DNA of 64,000 nt, from the NCBI GenBank assembly GCA_029532625.1, contig JARFXM010000003.1, positions 3,162,001-3,226,000 on the forward strand. The letters are read 5' to 3'. Each line of letters starts with the position of its first letter. Position 1 is the first letter of the stretch. Both the position numbers and the translations under genes were made by a program. The stretch is from Lomentospora prolificans (Eukaryota; Ascomycota; Sordariomycetes; Microascales; Microascaceae). Positions 55,264-64,000 of the stretch are shown here, in pieces. A model generated the notes under the pieces. The model ran no database searches. It was not told the DNA's origin and saw only the letters and a list, made by a program, of their open reading frames with translations.

Positions 55264-56079
55264 TTAGCCGCGCATGACAACACCGTTGCGGCGGGCGTTG
55301 GTGTTGACGTACTCCTCATCGGAGTCGGAGCAAGACGAGTCGTCATAGCCGCAGCGGGAGCCACCGCAGTCGAGGCGGACGCGCTCGCCCTTGCGGGTGA
55401 TGCCGTAGCGCTCACAGGAGCAGGTGGAGCAGTCGGAGAGGGGAGTGCTGTAGCCAGAGACATCGCTGGAGGGAGAGGAGCGGTAGCTGAGATCGGAGTC
55501 CTCATCGGACTCGTAGTCAGACTCGTCCTCAACGACGGCAGCGGCGAAGCGGGAAGCAAGGGAGTCAACCTCCTCGTCGTAGTCAAGGATGGTGCGGGTG
55601 GCAGTGGGGTTGACGGGCTTGGGAGCCTTGATCTGGGAGACGGAGAGGGGGCGACCCTTGGGGATGTCGCTGGAGGAGCGGCGGGAAGAGCTCTTGGAGG
55701 AAGAGGAGCTCTTGCTGCTGGAGGACGACTTGGAGGAGGACCTGCTAGAGGACTTGCTGGAGGAGGAAGACTTGCTGGAGCTCTTGGGGAGATCGAGGAT
55801 GTTGAGGGAGCGGCCAGTGGTGGGCTCGACGGTGGACTCAACCGAGGGGTTGTGGGAGACGTGGTAGCCGTCGATGATGTAGTAGTACCAGTAGCGCTGG
55901 CCAGCCTTGAGGGTGGAGCTGGAGAAGCGGAAAGTTCCCTTCCAGGAGCCAGACTTGCTGGAGGTCTTGTCCTTGGAGAGGGGAAGCTGTCCGGCGTAGT
56001 TGTCCCAGGAGCCCAAAAGGTGGACGGACTTGACGCCAGAAGAGACGCGGAGAGAGAAGCTGAGTTGAGTGGAAGACAT
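55264..56079 (-). CDS. esdC: EsdC-like protein with glycogen-binding domain
   Basis: The single exon encodes 271 residues. An AMPK-beta/CBM48-type glycogen-binding domain fills residues 1-97: VKSVHLLGSWDNY (16-28), LPLSKD, SWKGTFRF (45-52), then RYWYYYIIDGYHVSHNP (62-78) and VEPTTGRSLNILD (84-96). The Trp and Tyr residues that bind glucan in this fold are present. A Ser/Lys low-complexity linker (99-137) of SSSK-type units follows, then an acidic Ser-rich stretch and a Cys-rich tail (CSTCSCERYG at 217-226, CGGSRCGYDDSSC at 238-250). In Aspergillus nidulans EsdC is needed for early sexual development and affects conidiation. The length matches the family (about 266). The Cys tail could bind metal; that is inference. 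A TATATA lies about 340 bp upstream. Confidence 0.85.
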   Translation of the reverse strand: MSSTQLSFSLRVSSGVKSVHLLGSWDNYAGQLPLSKDKTSSKSGSWKGTFRFSSSTLKAGQRYWYYYIIDGYHVSHNPSVESTVEPTTGRSLNILDLPKSSSKSSSSSKSSSRSSSKSSSSSKSSSSSKSSSRRSSSDIPKGRPLSVSQIKAPKPVNPTATRTILDYDEEVDSLASRFAAAVVEDESDYESDEDSDLSYRSSPSSDVSGYSTPLSDCSTCSCERYGITRKGERVRLDCGGSRCGYDDSSCSDSDEEYVNTNARRNGVVMRG

Positions 56080-56419
56080 TTTGGCTTGAATTAGAGCGAT
56101 TGCTGTGATTGAAAATCCAAAGAGAGAGATTTGAGTTTATGAAGAAAGTTTGCTGAGCAAGACAAAACCAGTTTGTTTCTTTGTGGGGGATTAAGTTCCA
56201 AGTCAACCAGTGTACTTGAAACAAGGGTGTAAGTGAGATTGTTGGATTTTGAGATTTTTTAAGAGAGAATTATGAGTGAGACCAGCCCACGATGCAAAAA
56301 GAAAAGGCAAAAAGAGATGGAAAAGGGAAACAAAAACTGATTAAGTTGATTGAATTTCTTGCTGGAGAAGAAAAGAAGAGAGGAGAGGGAAGCGTTGGGG
56401 GCAGCGCGAGGCGGCCAGC

Positions 56420-56425
56420 TATATA
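56420..56425 (-). promoter_or_regulatory. Candidate TATA box of esdC
   Basis: TATATA, followed by G on the minus strand, lies 341 bp upstream of the esdC ATG and is followed downstream by a long pyrimidine-rich leader on the coding strand. Filamentous-fungal genes often lack TATA boxes, so this is tentative. Confidence 0.35.
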
Positions 56426-56751
56426 CAAAATCGAGGCCACATAGTGAGGCCATTATGGCCGAGAGGAGGGGCCGACCTTGGCTTTGGACGACGAGCCTAG
56501 CTCAAAGGTGTGGTAAGGTCAAGGGATCCAGGAAAGGGAAACAGAACATCCGTCCAATGAGGGCGGTATGCGGCCATGCACAGGCTGCAGGTGGAGAAGA
56601 TTAGCAACCGCTATCACACATTGGAGCCGATTGCAGTGCGCAATAACAATGCGAGTACCCTTGGCGGTAAGATGCCCGGTACACGGCAGAGGCAGCACGA
56701 ACAGCTCCTTCGTAAAAATGTGGTACCTCTTCGGCCGTCCGCCAGTCGAGT

Positions 56752-56780
56752 CTGGCTGACTGGCTATCGCCTGGCTGGCT
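56752..56780. repeat. GGCTGGCT-type short array
   Basis: CTGGCTGACTGGCTATCGCC is followed by CTGGCTGGCTCC. This is the same tetranucleotide theme as at 25-26 kb, 41 kb and 47.9 kb, again outside genes. Confidence 0.65.
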
Positions 56781-59555
56781 CCCTAGATTACGGGCCGTCT
56801 GAAGGGCATGGTCGAGCCAGGGCTGCCATTCTTACCAGGCCGGGGTTTTTGTGATAGTCACACCGTAATTGCTTCGCGTCCTGCGAAGTACTTGTAGACA
56901 TTTGGGAGAAAGCGCGTTCTACCGATAGCCCACTGCTTCGCCCAACGGAGATATGGGCTCTGACGAAGGGAACGTCAATATGATCCCCGCATCCGTGCGA
57001 TCCTCGCGTAACATGGAGTTCAAAGGGAAGAAAGGAGTGCGGAGAACATGCGGTCATCCAGAGAAGGGAGGCGTTAACTTCGTGATCGGCGTTGGACACG
57101 TCGGTCCTTCCCTCCATGATGACACTGAGAAGCAAGCGAAGAACCTGGTCTTCCAGGCCCAAAGAAACACACGCTCTCTCCTCGCGATCGGAACTGGAAT
57201 GCGTGTCAATGGATGAACGAGAGAACTTGCAGAACCTCCACTTTCCTGTTCTTGGTGTCGTTGTGCCGGGCGCTGGCGGTTAAGCATGGTGATGTCGGGC
57301 GTCCAATGAGAGTCGAAAGCCGCGTTCTTTCGCTGCTTGAATGAGCGTCTAATGGAGGTCTCTGATTGGCTATTTCCACCAGGACCGCGTCGGTCCCACC
57401 CACACAGACTGCCTGGATTGCCCCGTCACACAGTGCACGAGTCGTTCCCTTCAACCAATGAGATATTCCCGCCGGGTTCCTGGATCGAGGCACGCTAGGA
57501 AAGCTTAGCCTTCGACTTCCAACTCTTCAACTTGTACCTTCGTACAGAGGGGCAACATGCCAGCTGCTAGGCCGTTAGCATTAAAGACACAAAGTGCGCG
57601 ACGGATACGGGGTACACGGGGACTGAGGATGATCAAGACAGCTGGCGGTCGAGGCAGGGTGGGCACTGAAGCGTTCACGACCGTGGTTCGGCCTTTTGCC
57701 CCATGTCGACACTTTCGATATATTATCAGGAAGCGAGAACCCCGTGAATCTGTGCATGCTGCCGCATCCACTAAGTGGACAGTAACATCTTTGAACGGTA
57801 TTATCTAGGAATCTCCGGTGGTCTCTGAGACAACTGTCCTCCCAAGCATCACCATTCGGATCTTCTGGGCAGTCCTAGTATTTACTCCCCTGATCCGTTG
57901 CCGGTAGCAAAGTGTTATGCATGCGTACCCAGAATCGTGACAGCGGTCCCGATTCAATGTCGTCGATCTCCCCTTCAGGCAAAACCGATTTTCCCACGCA
58001 GGTGCTGCAGGGATGGCAATGGCGCTTCGAGAACAAACACATTCTCGGTTCTGCCCCTGAAATCTTCACTTCTGAACCATTAGCTGGGCAATCCACGATC
58101 ATGATGTTCGCGTGCCCCCGGGATGGCGCCCAGCGCCTGCCCAAGAAAGGTAATTCGAATCTAAAAGCCATCAACCTTTGCAAAGTCGCGGCTGGGTGAT
58201 GAGCCCCGCCCATGCAAGTGACACGGACTATGCCTCTGTCTAGCAAAGTTTAAGGTCGCATGCCATCGTGACTGGACCCTTGTCCGGAAGCCTAGACCCG
58301 TTCATACCATCATGATCATCAGCATGCCTGCATAAACCAAGTTCTGCTCCTCGCTGGCAGCGTCAACCGAACGAGAGCGCCCTTAGGATCCATCGATTAA
58401 GCGCCGTCAGACGCACTGAAGACCGAAAGGAGCGCATATCAAGGGTTGGCACCGACGACCTTTGTCCATATTGGTCCCCTTCTGCCTGCATGTTCCCCAC
58501 CCATATTTTTATCCAAGCAAGCGAGCAAAATCTTCATCTGCAATGTCGTGTCTCCACATGGAACGTATGCGCAATAGGCAGTGGAAAATAGACAGGGCGA
58601 ACCACTGTAGTGAAGGAGGGGGAAGCCAAACAGCCAAAGGCGGCACTACGAAGTACGGCGCTGGCTAGCAAGCATTCCGGTTGGTTGCATGCACTACAGG
58701 CTCGATTGAGGGGAGAAAGTCGGGCGGCTATGTATGTCCTGATCACAAGAACAAAGAGAGCTGTCTCTCGGCTAAGCGACTCTGTGGAGTTAAAGATTCT
58801 TCAAGGCGCTGGATAGCGAGGGGGACATCGCGGTGGGAATTTTATTCTGAACAACGATGAAGATGGCTGCAATACGTTGCAGAGCTGCTTTGCGCCATGA
58901 TCGCCGAGAGCGGCTCCATATCCGAGATGCTGGCCCTCCTTAGCTAGGTGTGCACAGAGACGCAGGCATCAGATCTTCAATTTTCAAGTTCCACTCTCGA
59001 GTCACGTGGGCCTACGAGATCTGGTTGCTTGGGAGCAGAGCCCATCTTGTCTTCTTTTCTATTATGATATGAGTTGAATTGGCAAAATTTAGTGTTTTAG
59101 AGGGTTGGTTCGCTGGCGCTCATTATAGCTGTCTAGGACAGTGCTGTCGCCAGCTCTCGTGTAGCAGAGATTGCTAAACCTGAAAATTCACCAGTCCGTA
59201 GACGAACTTGGGGGGTCTTCACATTTTGCACAACTCCGACAACTTCAACGTGTATCTATCATACGGAAGATTCCCCACAACCTTCTCTACCGATTGATTA
59301 AGATATCGTCCAGTAAAGATTTACTCCAAGTTAGGCTGTACACGGCCTTCTGGTGACCTCTGACTTGGTTGTCCTGAGTACTACTCTTGCCCTTTTTAGG
59401 AGCCAACTGGATCCTGTGAATCGGTGAATCTAGGTCTCGCAAGCCCACGCCGCTCTGCTCAAATACTACTAAGTCTTATGCTCCGAGTCTTTCAGATTTC
59501 CTGGAAACCAAGCCTTCCGACACTTCTGGGCATCTACCGATATCAAATCATCAGA

Positions 59556-60320
59556 ATGGCATCATCCACAACTAGCTCCGTCCCCGACACCCTCCTCCAC
59601 CAAGTCACAGATTACGTCCGCAAATACATGGCCAACTACGACGGCTCCCACGACTTCAACCACATAGAACGCGTTCATCATCTCGCCCAACTCATCCATT
59701 CTTCGGAATACTCACCTGAGAACCCCACCGACGCCTCTGTCGTCTCGCTCTGCGCTCTCCTCCACGATGTCGGCGACAAAAAGTATCTGCGTGCGGGCGA
59801 GAACCCCGAGACCATGGTGCGCGATGTCCTGGTAGGTTTCGGTGCGGGTGCTGAACTCGCAGAGAGGGTGCAAACTATTTGTCTTGGTGTGAGCTACTCG
59901 AGCGAAATCAAAGACCCGGACAAGGTAAAAAGGCTCATCGCGGCGTATCCCGAATGTATGTCTCAATACCCCGAGTGCGCCACTGTATAAAGGGGCCATT
60001 TAGACAGAGGTATATAGGTGCACATCGATATAGACTTGAGGCTAACTTAAACACAAATCCATCTGGCAGTGGCTGTCGTTCAAGATGCAGATCGACTTGA
60101 TGCCATCGGTGCCGTAGGTATTGGTCGAGCCTTCGCATTCGGTGGTGCTAAAGCTCGCACTCTGGAGAACACCCTTGACCATTTCAATGAAAAACTCCTG
60201 CTTCTCGAGGGAATGATGAAAACTGAAACGGGAAGGAAGCTAGCGAAAGAAAGGAGCGAGAGGTTGAGGATGTTTGCTTCATGGTGGCAAAGCGAGACGA
60301 AAATAGTTGGCGATCTCTAG
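59556..60320 (+). CDS. HD-domain metal-dependent phosphohydrolase
   Basis: Exon 1 is 59556-59955, the intron 59956-60069 (114 nt, GTATGT...GGCAG) and exon 2 60070-60320, giving 216 residues. The HD metal-binding residues are visible: HDFNHIERV (32-40), the HD pair in LCALLHDVGDKKY (65-77) and Asp in VVQDADRLDAIG (136-147). The domain is of the YpgQ/YedJ type, with a substrate that is probably a nucleotide or phosphoester but is unknown here. Splicing restores YPELAVVQDADRLD; read-through would stop at YPECATV. I chose the ATG at 59556 because the family usually starts near MASS. An in-frame ATG at 59478 would add 26 residues (MLRVFQISWKPSLP...), which could be a mitochondrial presequence. The gene converges on the amidohydrolase gene 233 bp away. 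Confidence 0.83.
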
Positions 60321-60553
60321 TCTAGTGTGACAGGTGCGAAATTCGTCTCACTTCCATGAATTCTCGATCGGAATTGGTAAAGAGGATTCCAGGTTCGAGT
60401 GTGAATAACTAGGGTTCCTGATTTTATGACTCAAACCCAAACTTCGCCCTAGGCGTGTAGTGCCGACAGTCTTTGTACGCCCTTATATATACTTCGCATG
60501 GCAGTGGTATCAAACTCCGTCTCCAGCATGTATATCACTTTTGGCCCCTTTTC

Positions 60554-61649
60554 CTAATCATCGAGCTCGAGGTTGAATGCCTTGATGGCAGTTCCTGCGT
60601 AAAGTAGCCTCTGCTTCTCCTCGCTCAAGGAAGCCATGTCACACATCCTGTCAACAACCCCGCGCCACTTTTCCCAGGCGTTCTCTTCAACCCCGACAGT
60701 ACAAACCGGCCAGTCGCTTCCAAAGATGAGCTTTTCCGGGCCGAATGTGGCCAAAAGAATTCCGAACCAAGGGTGGATGGCCTCGAAAATTTCATCTGCC
60801 GTGCGGTTCTTGAGAGAATCGGTCATCTCGGAAAAGCCACCGCTGAGCTGCATATATGTCTTCTCGCAGCGGCTGAGGGTGTAGATAGCAGTGCGCCAGT
60901 TAGAATAGCCCTTGTCAGCGAGGTTGTAGATTGTGAGATCGGGTTTGCACATGTGATCTAGTAACATTAGTCTAAGAAAGTCCTCATGGGAGGCTTTGGA
61001 ATAGTCGACTCAGCGGTGGAAACATACTGATGATGAAGGTAGTCTTTTCTTCACCTGGGACATCCTCGTGAGCCCGGCTAATCAGCTCGACCAGTTCATC
61101 GAGCTGTTTCTTCCCTCTTCGGTGCTGGTCGACACCGATTTCAAAGATGAAGCCTCTCTTGCCAAGGTACTTGATACCCTCAACGAATTTCTCGGTAAGC
61201 ATAGTACCATGGGGTTTATCCTGCAAAAGGTATCGAAAACCCTTGACCTTTCCCCAGGCCTCTCCCGCAGCTTCTTCGACCTTTTGCAGGTATTGTTCTA
61301 GAGCCTTCTCTCCGCTTGGTACGGGTGCCCAGGGGATAATGGCTAGGCATCTTTTCGCATCCTCAGAATCAAAGTCCTCGTCCTCAAGACTGTTACCTGT
61401 AGCTACTCGGCTCATCCAGGCAACCTCCACCAGAGGGTATTTCCATCCCTCCTCAGTGAGTTCGTGCTTGCGATCAGCCTCAACAAGAATGTATCCCTTC
61501 AGGGATTTGCCAGATCCCGCAGCCGAGGCATATTCGACGACGGCTTGCTCACTTGCCAGTGGGTGGTCTGGTTTGCACCAGGCTAGAGTGGGGATCTCAG
61601 CCTCTGGGTAGAGGTGGATATGAGAGTCAATGATGGGGAACGTCGCCAT
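60554..61649 (-). CDS. Amidohydrolase-2 family TIM-barrel hydrolase
   Basis: Exon 1 is 61649-61028, the intron 61027-60958 (70 nt, GTATGT...CTAG) and exon 2 60957-60554, giving 341 residues. The metal-binding HxH is near the N-terminus (IIDSHIHLYPE, His10 and His12), with INHMCKPD (207-214) and the FGSDWPV motif (Asp289) later. These fit the amidohydrolase-2 group that includes lactonases such as L-fuconolactonase. ILVEADRKHELT, GFRYLLQDKP and GFIFEIGVDQHRRG are typical internal motifs. The acceptor was set by the INHMCKPD joint; the nearer upstream TTAG would give an immediate stop. It is probably cytosolic, as no signal peptide is seen. The substrate cannot be told from sequence. The closing residues are KAFNLELDD. 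Confidence 0.84.
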
Positions 61650-64000
61650 CTTGACTATTCCTTTAATGTGGATGGTAACCGCGAGCGCTATCCCGGTGAA
61701 AAGGTAATTGGAAGGGTTCGGGAGGATGAGAGGATCACGGAGGTCACAACGAAGTGGCAGCCCAAGCAGATCTGGAGAAAGTTTCAGGCTCGGAGCTCTA
61801 GTGAGGGGTGGAGTGGAGGTGTTGGTTCCTTGGTGCTGGACGCACAGGTATCTTGCCAGGTGTTGTGGTTGGCTGGGATAGCAAACTAATTGGTCCTTGA
61901 AGATTGTCTTCCCTTATTACATGAATAATGTCCCGATATCACGCCTGAGAGCAAGAAATTCAAAGCAGAAGACCCGGGGTGGTGTTAAATGTGGCTTGTT
62001 GATAGACATATGGCTATCATTACCATCCGGGGATTGGAGTAATAGGAGCTACCAGTGGCAGGTGTTTACCCCGCTATTCCGCCAAAACCTGAGGCTACCC
62101 CCAATGCGGATTTTTGAGCCCTCAAGTTTCAGATGCATCCGGTCATGAACGACGCCTCGTCTGCTGTTAGTTTGTTTAAACAGCACGGATCCGTTTTTTT
62201 ACAGAGAACGCAACCAGAAATTTCGAAGATGATACACGTCGTATCAAGAGTTGGCTACTCGCTGTTGGGGAAATGGAGGTAAACGTCTTGAAGGCGAGGT
62301 GGACAAGTTCGAAAATATGGTTTGCTCGGAACCAAATACACCGAGCCCAGCTCGAGCTGAAATAGCCCTAGGAACTAGGTAAACTACTAGTTGCTGAAGC
62401 CTTCGGGTTGTTGGCTCTCCGGTCCAATATCCCTAGTCCAAATGAGCGGTCTTGCACCGCCGCGGGCGACTAGCAATAGTAGGACCGTGGTAATTGGAAA
62501 GCGAACAGCTCGATGGCTTTTCTAGAATGGATGGCGTGAAATCATCTATGCATGGGATTTCTGGTGTATTCGTTTGCAAGAGGCCCAGAAGGTGTCCGGA
62601 TTCGGCTATGCTTGGGACCAGTGTTGCTCAATTTTTGCACGAGGGTTGAATCCTCACGCTTGACTCCTCATAATCACTTGGGCCACAAGGCATGCCTGCT
62701 GTGGCGTACCACGTCGCTGGCTAGCTTAATCTCAACGGTAGTGTCGTCAAATGAGACCGCGACCATAGGTGGGCGATTAGTTGGTCAAGAACTTCTTGCT
62801 CTGAGGGACATGCCACGTTCGATGCATCCACTTAGCCTCGTCGCTGACGCCAGCGAGCCCTTCAATTTCGTTACCTCAACTTCTCCGATATGCGCGTTGG
62901 CCGGCTCATCCAACGCAATGTGGCTAGATTTCTTTCGGCTAGTCTTGATGGGCCAACTTTGAAGAAGCTGAGACACACTGCAGGAACAAGCATGGCGATA
63001 TACATTGGAAAAGAGAGGCTCTCCGATAGTGAAGCTGACCAAAGCCAGCTCCAGGTTCCGTCATGGGAGGTATATCAGTCGGAAATTTCCCGTCCCGGAT
63101 GCTTGGTTCGCCCTGTGTTGCTGAGTGGTCTTGAGGCCGTTCCGGAACAGGGGAACAGCGGCCCACGACAGGTGGGACAAAAATTCCGGCAATCTTTTTA
63201 ATCAAGAGGACGAAGGAAACAATACACCTACCATAGCCAGAGAACAGTTTACACGTCCTTAAAGCACCAGTGGTCAAAAATACTACGGAGTAGAAGAACG
63301 TGCGGGCCGGAGATCCCAACTTGAAGGACGATAATCTGGGCCGCCCGTAGATCTTAGTATAATCACGTAGAACTTCTCTTCACTGACCTGGTGTTGGCTG
63401 CTGAAGTGTTGGTGAAGTGACTGAAACGATCGCTGGCTTTGGCCGGTCTTGAGGCCAGACCAGCCTCCTGCACGGGGGCGGGGAAAGAGAATGTCCGGCG
63501 AGTCCATGGACGCAATTGGGTGGTTGGGAGAGTTCTTCAGCCATTGATAACGTAGCGCGTAGGCAGTGCATTACTGCATCAGAAAAGGTGCAGGGAGCAG
63601 TCGTTTCTGTTGGAAGGAGTCTAGTGGTTTTGAGTACGGGCATCCCCAAATTCAGCACCAATGCAGCGTTTATATTCGCTCGGTATACACACACCCACTT
63701 GACTGTAGAGGCTGGTGGTACTTGGATAGATCCTACTTGATGCAAAGCCCCGAGGCGAGGTGTTGTATGGAAAGCCCGTGAAGTGGAGCTCGGGTTTTTT
63801 TTATTTCTTTATTTAAACGAAATGATAATGACTGCCAGTCATACACTGATGGTTGGCCCTCAGCGAAAGCGTATCATTCGAGATCGGCCCCCATATTATC
63901 GAACCTACAGCGAGTCTCGGCTACTTAGACTATCGTATTGGATTAGATAGTTCCCAGCTCCCTAGCAGAGAGTGGAGTGTTGACGGGAAGATCCATCTCG
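61650..64000. other. Upstream region of the amidohydrolase gene, no other gene seen
   Basis: The first few hundred bases should be the amidohydrolase promoter. The remaining 2 kb has no supported gene; the best frame (136 codons at 62552-62962) has poor composition. The window ends here, so an exon of a neighbour could be missed. Confidence 0.5.

Larger units (their letters stand above)
56080..59555. other. Divergent upstream region between esdC and the HD-domain gene
   Basis: This 3.5-kb region has no supported gene. It includes the esdC leader, purine-rich on the plus strand at 56260-56400, a GGCTGGC-type array at 56752-56780 and a GTAC palindrome at 56883-56896. Frames of up to 124 codons near 56.8-58.2 kb are chance-like. 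Confidence 0.5.

Noticed and set aside
55188..55841. 217-codon frame overlapping esdC in another phase
   Set aside because: Ser/Pro/Ala low-complexity shadow of the esdC Ser/Lys repeat; the EsdC frame has the domain.

Overview
This window is nuclear DNA from a filamentous ascomycete (Pezizomycotina). The gene content fits Sordariomycetes best, but I cannot name a genus. The evidence is short spliceosomal introns (57-114 nt, mostly GTANGT donors, several with CTAAC/CTGAC-like branch sites), pyrimidine-rich promoters, wide intergenic regions and families restricted to or typical of moulds: the conidiation regulator WetA, EsdC, a fungal SLATT protein, DUF3433, an FLC/TRP-like channel and SUR7/PalI. 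I found no rRNA, tRNA, CRISPR array or intact transposon.

Layout. 1-2.6 kb holds no gene. 2.6-4.8 kb (-) is Mediator subunit 1 with one intron. 5.8-7.8 kb (-) is a disordered protein with a clear PAM2 (poly(A)-binding-protein docking) motif. 8.8-10.5 kb (-) is WetA, with a 2.9-kb upstream region. 13.4-14.3 kb (-) is an unrecognised basic, Ser/Pro-rich nuclear-type protein. 14.3-23.1 kb is a gene desert with low-complexity tracts and one coding-like scrap. 23.1-23.9 kb (-) is a two-helix SLATT membrane protein. 26.6-28.3 kb (+) is a six-exon DUF124/AIM24-family protein with a 24-nt microexon. 29.7-32.0 kb (-) is an FLC/TRP-like membrane protein. 37.3-40.2 kb (-) is a DUF3433 multi-pass membrane protein. 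43.4-44.4 kb (+) is an atypical Ras-like GTPase. 45.5-46.5 kb (-) is a SUR7/PalI protein. 49.4-50.8 kb (+) is a GPI-anchored PLC-like protein. 53.3-54.3 kb (+) is a GPI-anchored Gly/Pro-rich wall protein. 55.3-56.1 kb (-) is EsdC with a glycogen-binding domain. 59.5-60.3 kb (+) and 60.6-61.6 kb (-) are a convergent HD phosphohydrolase and amidohydrolase pair. 61.7-64 kb has no gene I can support.

How the genes relate. There is no operon or biosynthetic cluster. Two themes recur: development (WetA for conidial maturation, EsdC for early sexual development, Mediator) and the cell surface (FLC, DUF3433, SUR7/PalI, PLC-like, GPI wall protein). I see no evidence that these neighbours form one system; the shared themes may be chance.

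The most interesting items are the PAM2 protein, the fungal SLATT protein (a family whose bacterial members belong to conflict systems), the degenerate Ras-like GTPase, the in-frame microexon, an unexpectedly long 362-codon open frame in a GGCTGGC-rich intergenic region, and repeated short palindromic motifs confined to non-coding DNA.
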